Source: Mycolicibacterium cosmeticum (GTDB lineage: Bacteria; Actinomycetota; Actinomycetes; Mycobacteriales; Mycobacteriaceae). Taken from it: DNA of 64,000 nucleotides. A program made the translations under genes and the position numbers. Below are positions 1 to 7,698 of the stretch, in pieces. Below the pieces are notes generated by a model. The model ran no database searches and was not told where the DNA came from. It saw only the letters and a program-made list of their open reading frames with translations. The DNA lies in contig JACPVS010000006.1 in the NCBI GenBank assembly GCA_016197365.1, positions 620,001 through 684,000 on the forward strand, read 5' to 3'. Within the stretch, counting starts at the first letter, position 1; the number at the start of each line of letters is the position of its first letter.

Positions 1-197
1 CCCTGACGATCGCCGAAACCCTCTGTGGATACGGCAAATTCGGCCTCGAATCGACCAAACAAGTGCTCTGGGCGAACCTTGACGCGGGATGCCTGGAGAC
101 GGCGCTGCACGTGGAGAACCGCAGCCAGATCCTGGCCTCGCAGAGCGGGGAGATCCGGCAGTTCGCGACCGCCTTCGCGCAGCGCAAAAAAGACTAA
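1..197 (+). CDS. Enoyl-CoA hydratase/isomerase family protein, C-terminal fragment
   Basis: This is the last 64 codons of a gene that enters from the left edge. The reading frame starts at base 3 and ends with TAA at 195-197. The encoded tail, with TKQVLWANLD and a run ending FATAFAQRKKD, resembles the C-terminal helical region of crotonase-superfamily proteins, where GLESTKQVLW-like and SQS/ENRSQ-like stretches are common. The catalytic core lies outside the window, so the exact reaction (hydratase, isomerase or other) cannot be told. Its stop codon overlaps that of the convergent SDR gene in a shared CTAA, so no terminator space exists between them. Confidence 0.75.
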   Translation, partial: LTIAETLCGYGKFGLESTKQVLWANLDAGCLETALHVENRSQILASQSGEIRQFATAFAQRKKD

Positions 198-964
198 CGT
201 GGCGTTCCACCGCCGTCGACGATGACGACCTGGCCGGTGATGTAGCTGCCGGCCCTCGAACACAACAGCAGCGCGGTGCCGACCATCTCATCCGGGGTCG
301 CGAGGCGGTGCATCAGCGTGTTGGCCGTCATGGCGGCGATCGCCTCCTGCGGGTTGTTGCGCATCATGTCGGTGTCCACCGGCCCCGGCGCGATCGCATT
401 GACCCTGATCCCCAGCGGCGCGAACTCGGCCGCCATCGACCGGGTCACCGACATCAGCGCGGCCTTGGTGGAGGCGTAGATCGACAACGCGGGCGCGAAG
501 TTGAACGCACCCACCGACACCATGTTCAGCACGGCGGGCGCCGCGCTCTGCTTCAGATACGGCAGCGCGTGCTGCACCAGGAACACCGGGCCCTGCAGAT
601 TCACCGAGTAGGACTTGTTCCAGGCTTCGACCGTCATCGACCCGATCGGCTGCGCCAGCGCATTGGCGGCGTTGTTGACCACCACATCGATCCCACCGAA
701 CTCCGCAACCGTGCGATCCACGAGTGTCGCCAGATCATCGACATCTCCGGAGTGGGTCGGCACGCCGATCGCCTGACCGCCCAGACTCCGCAGGTGTTCG
801 GCGGCCGCTGCGCACGCGTCGGGCTTACGGCTTGCGACCACCACGCGGGCACCGCCGAGGACGAATCCTTCGGCCAGCGCCAACCCGATTCCGCGGGTGC
901 CGCCGGTGACGACGACGGTGCGGTCGGACATGTCGAACAACTGGTCAAAGGCGGCGCGGTCCAT
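194..964 (-). CDS. Short-chain dehydrogenase/reductase (SDR), 256 aa
   Basis: A classical SDR oxidoreductase, expected to use NAD(P)H on an unidentified alcohol or carbonyl substrate in the cytosol. The nucleotide-binding motif TGGTRGIG lies near residues 20-27, a VVNNAAN segment follows near residue 95, and the catalytic YASTK motif is near residue 168, preceded by an NMVSVG strand carrying the active-site Ser. The tail GQVVIVDGGGTPR is the usual C-terminal strand and substrate loop. Length (about 250 aa) is typical. An alternative start at 931 (MSDRTVVVTGG) would remove 11 residues that do not belong to the Rossmann fold, and I cannot decide between the two. It is convergent with the partial crotonase gene, an arrangement common in lipid-catabolic loci. 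Confidence 0.9.
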   Translation of the reverse strand: MDRAAFDQLFDMSDRTVVVTGGTRGIGLALAEGFVLGGARVVVASRKPDACAAAAEHLRSLGGQAIGVPTHSGDVDDLATLVDRTVAEFGGIDVVVNNAANALAQPIGSMTVEAWNKSYSVNLQGPVFLVQHALPYLKQSAAPAVLNMVSVGAFNFAPALSIYASTKAALMSVTRSMAAEFAPLGIRVNAIAPGPVDTDMMRNNPQEAIAAMTANTLMHRLATPDEMVGTALLLCSRAGSYITGQVVIVDGGGTPR

Positions 965-1112
965 GCCGGTCAGTAGATCAGACGCCGACCGCCGCCCAGG
1001 CAGTCAGTTCACTTGCAGTATCAATTGACTGCGGTGCCGGTAGTGTTTGCGGGCGTCGCGGGTGCACCGGCACGGTGACCACTCGAAGCGCCCCACACGA
1101 CGGAGGTAAACA

Positions 1113-1880
1113 ATGCAGGTCGCGGGACGCAACCTTGGCTTGATCGCGAAATCTGCGCTGGACCGTAGGCACTATGTCGCGGCGGCCAACATGGTCAAGC
1201 TGTATGACCACCCGGCGGAGATGTTCAAGCGGTATCTGCTGGGCAAGGGCACCTACCCGTGCACGGTGCGGGTCCGCACCCCGCAGTCCTGGCTGGACCT
1301 TCGCCTGCACACCGGCCATGACCTGCTGACCGTCAACGAGATCTTCTGCCGCAACGACTACCTCGCCGACGCCTCGGACACGGTGATCGTCGACTTCGGT
1401 TCCAACATCGGCATCTCCGCCGCCTACTTCCTGACCCGCAACCCCGCCGCGTACACGTATCTGTTCGAACCGCTGCCCTCCAACGTCGCCAAACTCAAGG
1501 AAAACCTGAGCACGTTCGAAGGTCGCTATGAGGTGCGCGAGGCCGCGGTCGGCACCAGCGACGGCGAGGTGGAGTTCGCGTGGGAGGAGTCCGGCCGGTA
1601 CGGCGGCGTCGGCGCCCCCTTCGGCAACACCCTCACCGTGCCCTTGGTGAACTCACTCACGGTGCTCGAAGACGTCATCGCCAAGCACGGCAAGATCGAC
1701 ATCCTCAAGATCGACATCGAGGGGCTGGAAGCGGCCGTCATCGACAACATCCCGGTCGAGCTGGCACGCAAGATCAAGAAGCTCTACGTCGAGTACACCT
1801 TCCCCACGAATCCGCTGGCCGAGACGCACGACTACTACGACTACGGCGCCATCGCGCAGTTCACTCGCAAGTCGGTCTGA
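1113..1880 (+). CDS. FkbM family methyltransferase, 255 aa
   Basis: A SAM-dependent methyltransferase of the FkbM type, a family that O-methylates sugars or secondary metabolites. Motif I is VDFGSNIGISAAYF (about residues 93-106). The acidic loop YLFEPLPSN follows, and the family-typical LKIDIEGLE (about residues 190-198) is the post-motif strand. A good ribosome site, GGAGG, sits 6 bases before the ATG. The gene stands alone between divergent or convergent neighbours with 148 bp in front, so it probably has its own promoter. Its last 20 bp overlap the convergent pseudouridine synthase gene. The substrate cannot be inferred. Methylation of a mycobacterial glycolipid sugar is one possibility but is only inference. 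Confidence 0.88.
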   Translation: MQVAGRNLGLIAKSALDRRHYVAAANMVKLYDHPAEMFKRYLLGKGTYPCTVRVRTPQSWLDLRLHTGHDLLTVNEIFCRNDYLADASDTVIVDFGSNIGISAAYFLTRNPAAYTYLFEPLPSNVAKLKENLSTFEGRYEVREAAVGTSDGEVEFAWEESGRYGGVGAPFGNTLTVPLVNSLTVLEDVIAKHGKIDILKIDIEGLEAAVIDNIPVELARKIKKLYVEYTFPTNPLAETHDYYDYGAIAQFTRKSV

Positions 1881-2727
1881 GCACCCGTCCACTGTCGAAC
1901 TCCCGGTGCTCGCCGCTCAGCGGATCGTCGAACGCCAACCGCTGCGCCAGCAGCTGCAGCGGATGGGAGAAGTCACCGGGTGCCACGTCGATGATGTCCG
2001 GATAGAGCGGGTCGTTGGCTATCGGAATGCCGATGGAGGCCAGGTGCACCCGCAGCTGATGGGTGCGTCCGGTCCTCGGCGTCAGCCGGTACAGCCCGTC
2101 GCCCAGCGCTTCGACGTACGTCTCGGCATTCGGTTCGCCGGGTTCCTCGAAAGCCTGTAACACACTGCGCTGCTTGATGATCCGACTCGTCACCACAGCC
2201 GGTAGCGCGACGGCGGGCGTTCCGGCGGCGCGCGCCAGATAGGTCTTTCGCGCCCGTCCGCCGGCGAACATGGTCTGATAAGCGCCCCGCACCTCACGGC
2301 GCGCGGTGAACAACAGCACGCCCGCCGTGAGCCGATCCAGCCGGTGCGCGGGGCTCAGCTCGGGCAGATTCAATTCCCTCCGCAGCCGCACCACCGCCGT
2401 CTGCACCACGTGCGACCCCCGCGGCATGGTCGCCAGGAAGTGCGGCTTGTCGACCACCACGATGTCGTCATCGCGGTGCAGGATCGGCATCTCGAACGGG
2501 ACGGGCACCTCGTCGGGGAGGTCGCGATACAGCCAGACGTCGGTAAAGGGCGGTAGTACCGTCGCCGCCGTCACCACGCTGCCATCGGTGCAGAACACCT
2601 CGCCCGCAAGCACTTTGGCAGCCGCATCCGCACCGAATCGGTCGGCGAGCTCGACCAGGACGGCGCCACCGCGCAGCCGCACCCGCGTCGCGCCGACGCC
2701 GTCGCGATCGGGCAGCGGGCCGATCAC
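1861..2727 (-). CDS. RluA-type pseudouridine synthase (Rv3300c-like), 288 aa
   Basis: An rRNA/tRNA pseudouridine synthase of the RluA/RsuA superfamily. The signature HRLDRLTAG carries the catalytic Asp, with RKTYLA and the RTGRTHQLRVHLA motif further on, all in the usual order. I place the start at GTG 2727, whose bases overlap the TGA of glpD (GTGA). The open frame continues upstream for 53 more codons, but these lie wholly inside glpD and look like arginine-rich shadow sequence. The overlap implies translational coupling with glpD. In M. tuberculosis, as I recall, phoY1 lies between the two genes, and it is absent here. The target uridine cannot be read from sequence. Confidence 0.85.
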   Translation of the reverse strand: MIGPLPDRDGVGATRVRLRGGAVLVELADRFGADAAAKVLAGEVFCTDGSVVTAATVLPPFTDVWLYRDLPDEVPVPFEMPILHRDDDIVVVDKPHFLATMPRGSHVVQTAVVRLRRELNLPELSPAHRLDRLTAGVLLFTARREVRGAYQTMFAGGRARKTYLARAAGTPAVALPAVVTSRIIKQRSVLQAFEEPGEPNAETYVEALGDGLYRLTPRTGRTHQLRVHLASIGIPIANDPLYPDIIDVAPGDFSHPLQLLAQRLAFDDPLSGEHREFDSGRVLRPTCE

Positions 2728-4463
2728 TTGATGGGCACCGGTTCCAGGATCTCGGCCCGCGCCTCCGGCGCCGCGGCACGCAACGCATCGGCGCTCTCGT
2801 CGTCGGGCTGCGTCTGCGATTGCACCTCGGCCTCCACCCGGGCCAGGTAGGTCGACACTTCGCGGTCGACATCCTCCACACTCCAACCGAGCACGGGCGC
2901 AATGACTTCCGCGACCTCGCGAGCGCAGTCCACGCCACGGTGCGGGTATTCGATGGAGATCCGCATCCGCCTGGCCAGGATGTCCTCCAGATGCAGTGCC
3001 CCTTCTGCCGCCGCCGCATACACGGCCTCGACCTTCAGATATACCGGCGCATCGGTGATCGGTTCCAGCAGTTCGGCATTGCCGTCAGCCATGGCCAGCA
3101 CCTCACCGATGAGCGAGCCGTACCGGTCGAGCAGGTGGCGCACCCGGTAGGGATGCAGCCCGTAGTGCGCACCGACGTGTTCGGTCTGATTGACCAACGC
3201 GAAGTAGCCGTCGGCACCCATCAGCGGCACCTTCTCGGTGATCGAGCGCGCCACCCGGGTCGGAACGAACTCCGCCGCGGCGTCGATCGCGTCTTCGCCC
3301 ATCACCCGGTAGGTCGTGTACTTGCCGCCGGCGATGGATACCAATCCCGGGGACGGCACCGCCACGGCGTGCTCGCGGGACAGCTTGGAGGTGGACTCGC
3401 TCTCCCCCGCCAGCAGCGGCCGCAGGCCCGCGTAGACGCCGTCGATGTCGTCGTGGGTCAGCGGGGTGGCCAGCACCGTGTTCACGTGGGTGAGGATGTA
3501 ATCGATGTCGGCCTTCGTCGCGGCCGGGTGGGCCAAGTCGAGATTCCAGTCGGTGTCGGTGGTGCCGATGATCCAGTGCGTGCCCCACGGAATGACGAAC
3601 AGCACCGACTTCTCGGTGCGCAGGATGATCGCCACCTCGCTGACGACGCGATCCCGCGGCACCACGATGTGCACGCCCTTGGAGGCCCGCACCCGGAACC
3701 GGCCGCGTTCCTTCGACAAGGCCTGAATCTCGTCGGTCCACACGCCGGTGGCGTTGACGACCACGTGCCCGCGCACCTCGGTCACGGCACCGTTCTCGGA
3801 GTCGCGCACCTTGACCCCGGTGACGCGATCGCCTTCGCGCAGCAACGCCACCACCTGCGTGGAGGTCCGGACCACCGCGCCGTAATGCGCGGCCGTCCGC
3901 GCCACCGTCATGGTGTGGCGGGCGTCGTCGACGACGGTGTCGTAATAGCGGATACCGCCGATGAGGGAACTGCGCTTGAGGCCCGGCGCCAGTCGCAGCG
4001 CCCCGGCCTTGAGCAGGTGCTTCTGCGCCGGAACGGATTTCGCACCACCCAGCTGGTCGTAGAGGAAGATGCCCGCGGCCACGTACGGCCGTTCCCACCA
4101 CCGCTTGGTCAGCGGGAACAGGAACGGCAGCGGCTTGACCAGATGCGGCGCCAGTGTGGTCAGCGACAGCTCGCGCTCATGCAGCGCCTCGCGGACCAGA
4201 CCGAATTCCAACTGCTCCAGGTAGCGCAAGCCGCCGTGGAACATCTTGCTGCTGCGACTGGAAGTGCCCGAGGCGAAGTCCCTGGCTTCGACGAGCGCGA
4301 CCTTGAGTCCCCGGGTCGCGGCGTCCAGGGCGGCACCCGCGCCGACCACCCCGCCGCCGATGACCACGACGTCGAACTGCTCACTGCCGAGGCGCGCCCA
4401 CGCCGTCGCGCGGTGCTGGGGTCCGAGCTGTGCTTGCCCATTGCCTGAGATCGGGTCAGTCAC
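2724..4463 (-). CDS. glpD: Glycerol-3-phosphate dehydrogenase GlpD (GlpD2-type), 579 aa
   Basis: FAD-dependent sn-glycerol-3-phosphate dehydrogenase, which oxidises G3P to dihydroxyacetone phosphate and feeds electrons to menaquinone at the inner face of the membrane. The N-terminal FAD-binding motif VVVIGGGVVGAGAALDAATRG (quoted in part) lies near residues 31-50, followed by SGTSSRSSKMFHGGLRYLEQ, the family signature. GGKYTTYR near residue 385 marks the second FAD contact region, and a DAO C-terminal domain follows to about residue 520. The start is GTG at 4463. The length fits GlpD. It is the first gene of a two-gene unit with the pseudouridine synthase. An ortholog of Rv3302c by context. 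Confidence 0.95.
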   Translation of the reverse strand: MTDPISGNGQAQLGPQHRATAWARLGSEQFDVVVIGGGVVGAGAALDAATRGLKVALVEARDFASGTSSRSSKMFHGGLRYLEQLEFGLVREALHERELSLTTLAPHLVKPLPFLFPLTKRWWERPYVAAGIFLYDQLGGAKSVPAQKHLLKAGALRLAPGLKRSSLIGGIRYYDTVVDDARHTMTVARTAAHYGAVVRTSTQVVALLREGDRVTGVKVRDSENGAVTEVRGHVVVNATGVWTDEIQALSKERGRFRVRASKGVHIVVPRDRVVSEVAIILRTEKSVLFVIPWGTHWIIGTTDTDWNLDLAHPAATKADIDYILTHVNTVLATPLTHDDIDGVYAGLRPLLAGESESTSKLSREHAVAVPSPGLVSIAGGKYTTYRVMGEDAIDAAAEFVPTRVARSITEKVPLMGADGYFALVNQTEHVGAHYGLHPYRVRHLLDRYGSLIGEVLAMADGNAELLEPITDAPVYLKVEAVYAAAAEGALHLEDILARRMRISIEYPHRGVDCAREVAEVIAPVLGWSVEDVDREVSTYLARVEAEVQSQTQPDDESADALRAAAPEARAEILEPVPIK

Positions 4464-4563
4464 GGCGGGAAGCTCCTCGTGGTTACTCGTCGGTAGGCGT
4501 TGCCGGTTCCGAGCCTACGTCGCGAAATCGATGCCGTGTGGGTTCAGCGCTGCGAACTCGCCT

Positions 4564-5979
4564 TTAGTCCAGGTCATCGTGCGCCATCAGGCGTCGGGCC
4601 GCTTCCACGATGGACCCCGACAACGACGGGTAAACCGACAACGTCTGGGCCAGGTCCCCCACCGAGATCCGGTTCTGCACCGCAAGCGCGATGGGCAGGA
4701 TCAATTCCGAGGCGATCGGCGCGACGACGACCCCGCCGATCACCACACCCGTGGCAGGCCGGCAGAAGATCTTGATGAAACCGCGGCGCAGCAACGACAT
4801 CTTGGCCCTGGCGTTCGTCGTCAGCGGCAGCATCAACGTGCGGGCGGGCACGGTGCCGTCGTCGATCTGGGTCTGCGGGACGCCCACTGCGGCGATCTCG
4901 GGCCGGGTGAACGTGGCCGACGCGACGGTGCGCAGCCGGATCGGGGTCACCCCTTCGCCCAGAGCGTGGTACATCGCGATGCGGCCCTGCATGGCGGCGA
5001 CCGAGGCCAGCGGCAGCAGGCCGGTGCAGTCGCCGGCAGCGTAGATACCGGGCGCCGTCGTGCGCGACACCCGGTCCACGGTCAGGTAGTTACCCCGGCC
5101 CAGCTCGATCCCGGCCCTTTCGAGGCCCAGGCCACCGGTGTTGGGCACCGACCCGACGGTCATCAGCGCGTGGCTGCCCTCGACGACGCGGCCGTCGGCG
5201 AGGGTGACCGCGATGCCCGTGCCGGAGCGGACCACCGACTCGGCCCTGCCGTTCTTCACCAGCGACACCCCGCGCTCGGAGAACGCTTCCTCGAGCACGG
5301 CCGCCGCATCGGAATCCTCGTGCGGCAGGATCTGGTCCCGGCTGGCCACCACGGTGACCTTCACCCCTAGCTCGGTGTAGGCGCTGCAGAATTCGGCGCC
5401 GGTGACCCCGGAGCCGACGATCACCAGATGCTCGGGCAGCTCCGACAGGTCGTAGAGCTGGCGCCAGTTCAGGATGCGTTCGCCGTCCGGGACAGCGTTG
5501 GGCAACACCCGCGGGGTGGCGCCCGTGGCGATCAGCACCACGTCGGCCTTGAGCACCCCGACCTTGCCGTCCGGGGTGGACACCTTGATTCGGTGATGGG
5601 CCATGCCCGGCACGCTGTCGACCAGTTCGCCGCGGCCCCTGACCACGTTGACACCCGCATTGAGCAAGGTGGAGCCGATGTCGGCGGACTGCGACCGGGC
5701 CAGCGTCTTGACCCGATTGTGGATCTGGCTGAGGTCGATCTTGGCGTCCTCGATGGCGATGTCGAAACCGAGGCCGTTGGCGCGCCGCAACTCGGTGCGA
5801 ACGCCGGTGGAGGCGATGAAGGTTTTGGACGGCACGCAGTCGAACAGCACGCAGGCGCCGCCGATACCGTCGCTGTCGACGACGGTGACCTGAACGGCGT
5901 CCGGGCCTCGGGATGCAGCGACCAAAGCGGCCTCGTAGCCGGCGGGACCGCCGCCGATAATCACGATGCGGGTGGGCAC
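4564..5979 (-). CDS. lpdA: Flavoprotein disulfide reductase LpdA (NAD(P)H quinone reductase), 471 aa
   Basis: Ortholog of M. tuberculosis LpdA (Rv3303c), a lipoamide-dehydrogenase-like FAD enzyme characterised as an NAD(P)H:quinone reductase. The FAD motif IVIIGGGPAGYEAAL is at residues 5-19, the NAD motif VIVGSGVTGAEF in the middle, and the second FAD motif GIYAAGDCTGLLPLAS near residue 310. Start GTG 5979 (VPTRIV) matches the ortholog. The open frame runs 37 codons further upstream, but those codons are translated tandem repeat. Oddity: a complete CX4C pair (C43 and C48) is present, while the C-terminal His-Glu dyad of true lipoamide dehydrogenases is replaced (VYPSLSGS). Confidence 0.93.
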   Translation of the reverse strand: MPTRIVIIGGGPAGYEAALVAASRGPDAVQVTVVDSDGIGGACVLFDCVPSKTFIASTGVRTELRRANGLGFDIAIEDAKIDLSQIHNRVKTLARSQSADIGSTLLNAGVNVVRGRGELVDSVPGMAHHRIKVSTPDGKVGVLKADVVLIATGATPRVLPNAVPDGERILNWRQLYDLSELPEHLVIVGSGVTGAEFCSAYTELGVKVTVVASRDQILPHEDSDAAAVLEEAFSERGVSLVKNGRAESVVRSGTGIAVTLADGRVVEGSHALMTVGSVPNTGGLGLERAGIELGRGNYLTVDRVSRTTAPGIYAAGDCTGLLPLASVAAMQGRIAMYHALGEGVTPIRLRTVASATFTRPEIAAVGVPQTQIDDGTVPARTLMLPLTTNARAKMSLLRRGFIKIFCRPATGVVIGGVVVAPIASELILPIALAVQNRISVGDLAQTLSVYPSLSGSIVEAARRLMAHDDLD

Positions 5980-5994
5980 GGGGATAAACGTAGT

Positions 5995-6089
5995 GGGTCT
6001 CTGCGCTCCAGCCCACCGGACCGATCTCCCGGGTCGCTTCGCTCCTGCCCACCGGACCGACTTCCCGGGTCGCTTCGCCCCGCGCCGCA
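5995..6089. repeat. 36-bp tandem repeat, about 2.6 copies, between lpdA and the GGCT-like gene
   Basis: Copy 1 at 5995-6030, copy 2 at 6031-6066 and a partial copy at 6067-6089. The unit reads GGGTCGCTTCGCTCCTGCCC followed by ACCGGACCGACTTCCC. Copies 1 and 2 differ at only a few positions. The array occupies the divergent promoter space between lpdA (GTG 5979) and the next gene (GTG 6110), so it must affect or replace ordinary promoter sequence. The core TCGCTTCGCTCC recurs elsewhere in the window (34852 and 57897). Confidence 0.9.
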
Positions 6090-6109
6090 TGACCGCCTAA
6101 AGTTGGCCC

Positions 6110-6583
6110 GTGCCGCTCTACGCCGCTTACGGATCGAACATGCATCCGGAGCAGATGCTTCAGCGCGCCCCGCATTCTCCGGTGGCCGGCACCGGCTGGC
6201 TGTACGGCTGGCGCCTGACCTTCGGTGGTGAGGACTTCGGCTGGGAAGGCGCGCTGGCGACCCTGGTCGAAGATCCCGACGAGAAGGTCTTCGTGGTGCT
6301 CTACGACATGACCAAAGAGGACGAAGGCAACCTGGACCGCTGGGAAGGCTCCGAACTGGGCTTTCACAAGAAGATCAGGTGCCGGGTGAATCGGCTGTCC
6401 TCGGACACCACCACCGACCCGGTGCTGGCGTGGCTGTATGTGGTCGACGCCTGGGAGGGTGGCCTGCCCTCGGCGCGCTATCTCGGGGTGATGGCCGACG
6501 CCGCCGAGATCGCCGGCGCCCCCTCGGCGTACGTCCACGACCTGCGGACCCGCCCGGCCGCGAACGTCGGCCCCGGCACCTAG
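6110..6583 (+). CDS. Gamma-glutamylcyclotransferase-like (GGCT/AIG2) protein, Rv3304-like, 157 aa
   Basis: A small GGCT-fold protein. The N-terminal YAAYGSNMHPEQM contains the YGSN motif that forms the substrate-binding loop in the family. The strand FVVLYDMTKEDEGNLDRWEG carries an acidic region in the place where the catalytic Glu of gamma-glutamylcyclotransferases usually falls. YLGVMADAAEIAGAP near residue 125 is the conserved C-terminal helix. GTG start at 6110. The length matches M. tuberculosis Rv3304 (about 159 aa by memory), and the position next to lpdA is the same. The family can cleave gamma-glutamyl amines or peptides, but the true substrate in mycobacteria is unknown, so I leave the activity as unproven. 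Confidence 0.82.
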   Translation: MPLYAAYGSNMHPEQMLQRAPHSPVAGTGWLYGWRLTFGGEDFGWEGALATLVEDPDEKVFVVLYDMTKEDEGNLDRWEGSELGFHKKIRCRVNRLSSDTTTDPVLAWLYVVDAWEGGLPSARYLGVMADAAEIAGAPSAYVHDLRTRPAANVGPGT

Positions 6584-6592
6584 CCCCACACC

Positions 6593-6655
6593 CCGCGAGC
6601 GTGCGCGTCGGCGCACCGACACGCCACATTTGTTGGCAGTTCGCGCACCGTCACG
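6593..6655 (+). repeat. 63-bp terminal inverted repeat, copy B, at the 3' end of the DUF559 gene
   Basis: Begins CCGCGAGCGTGCGCGTC and ends GTCACG. It aligns without gaps to the reverse complement of 7616-7678 over 63 bp, with roughly 45 matches including a 12-base identical block CACCGACACGCC. The last bases overlap the stop codon of the DUF559 gene (6651-6653). Internally AGCGTG near the left end can pair with CACGCT near the right end, so the element could also fold as a hairpin. Confidence 0.8.
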
Positions 6656-7544
6656 CTGCCTGAGCGCGACGCAATTGCCGATCGATCCGCGCCACCAGTT
6701 CCACCCGCCGGTACCGGACATCCTCGAACAGGATCGGCACCACGGTCCAACCGACGTCTTGGACGGCCGCCAACCGCCGACGGTCACGCCGCATCTCCTC
6801 GGGCCCGCTGTGCCAGTCGACACCCTCGTACTCGGCCGCCACGCGATCATCCGGCCACGCGAAGTCGAACCGCCGCAGTTCCCCACTTCCGTCGATGATC
6901 TCGTATTGCAACTCCGGCACCGGCAGCCCGCCATCGATCATCACCAGCCGGGCCTCGCTCTCCATCGGCGACTCGGCCCGGCCGTCAGCCAACGGGATCA
7001 GGTGCCGCACGTCGACGATGCCCCGCCGTCCCGCTTGCGCCAGCGCCGCTCGCCACAACTCGGCGCGCCCGCAGGTGCCGCTGCGCAAGGCGGCATCCAG
7101 CGTGGCCAACGCGCGGGGCCGGCGAAGCGAGCGGGCGACCTCTACCGCCGTCCAGTTGGGTGCGGTGGCGAGCCGGCCGCCGACGTCGGCGAGTGGGGCT
7201 CCCTCACGCCGGTGGACCAGCAGGCCATCGGCCGACCTGAGTTGTCCCCGTGGCGGATTGAGCACGTGCAGGAGCTGGTTGTTCTCCGTGTCGAAGCCGT
7301 AGCCCGCCGCGGCGGTACCCAGGCAGACCGGCACCGACGTACCCGTCGACAGATCCAGCCCCCGCAGCCGCAATTCGTCGGAGGCCTCACCCAGGCAGTA
7401 GATGCCCTGCCACAACCGGTCGAATACCCCTGTGCGTAAGGCTATTTCGAAAGACCGTCGAGGCAGGTGAGCCAGCAGCTGCGCGGTGGTGGCCACTCCA
7501 CCCTGCAGGTCGAGCAGTCCGATCAACTCCGGGTCCATGACCAC
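6651..7544 (-). CDS. AbiEi-antitoxin-like N-terminus plus DUF559 nuclease-fold protein, 297 aa
   Basis: A two-part protein of a kind found in several copies in many actinobacterial genomes. The first about 60 residues (GGVATTAQLLAHL and LWQGIYCLG) look like the winged-helix domain annotated as AbiEi antitoxin N-terminal. The C-terminal third is DUF559-like, related to Vsr-type PD-(D/E)XK endonucleases: SPMESEARL carries the first acidic residues, RRFDFAWPDDRVAAEYEG carries the D...E-x core, and WHSGPEEMRRDRRR follows. All key acidic positions appear intact. Biochemical function is unknown. Host defence, DNA repair or mobility have been suggested for the fold. No antitoxin or toxin partner is visible. 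The gene is bracketed by inverted 63-bp repeats. Confidence 0.8.
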   Translation of the reverse strand: MVMDPELIGLLDLQGGVATTAQLLAHLPRRSFEIALRTGVFDRLWQGIYCLGEASDELRLRGLDLSTGTSVPVCLGTAAAGYGFDTENNQLLHVLNPPRGQLRSADGLLVHRREGAPLADVGGRLATAPNWTAVEVARSLRRPRALATLDAALRSGTCGRAELWRAALAQAGRRGIVDVRHLIPLADGRAESPMESEARLVMIDGGLPVPELQYEIIDGSGELRRFDFAWPDDRVAAEYEGVDWHSGPEEMRRDRRRLAAVQDVGWTVVPILFEDVRYRRVELVARIDRQLRRAQAA

Positions 7545-7615
7545 GATCGTCGGCGGTCGGACGGCCTGCGCGGTAGCCGCAATTCGCCGCCTGTGGATAA
7601 CTCACTTTCCTGGCC

Positions 7616-7678
7616 CGTGAGCGGGCACGAAATGCCACGTTTTACGGCGTGTCGGTGTACAGACCCGCACACTCGCGG
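7616..7678 (-). repeat. 63-bp terminal inverted repeat, copy A, upstream of the DUF559 gene
   Basis: Read on the minus strand it begins CCGCGAGTGTGCGGGTC and ends CTCACG. It is the inverted partner of 6593-6655, about 74% identical and of exactly equal length. It lies 71 bp upstream of the DUF559 start codon and 20 bp from the 3' end of the amiA1-like gene. Confidence 0.8.
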
Positions 7679-7698
7679 GCGGTGAGGTGAGGGAAGGG

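Noticed and set aside
978..1319. 113-aa minus-strand frame over the FkbM start
   Set aside because: Arg/Val-rich shadow of the FkbM gene; no family sequence and no ribosome site.
2728..2886. N-terminal extension of the RluA-type protein into glpD
   Set aside because: The 53 extra codons are entirely inside glpD, Arg/Gly-rich, and start at a TTG; GTG 2727 with GTGA coupling is far better.
5980..6090. 37-residue N-terminal extension of LpdA
   Set aside because: Encoded by tandem repeats; the ortholog starts at the position of GTG 5979.
6651..7544. AbiEi/AbiEii toxin-antitoxin system
   Set aside because: Only the AbiEi-like N-terminal domain is seen; there is no AbiEii nucleotidyltransferase gene next to it.
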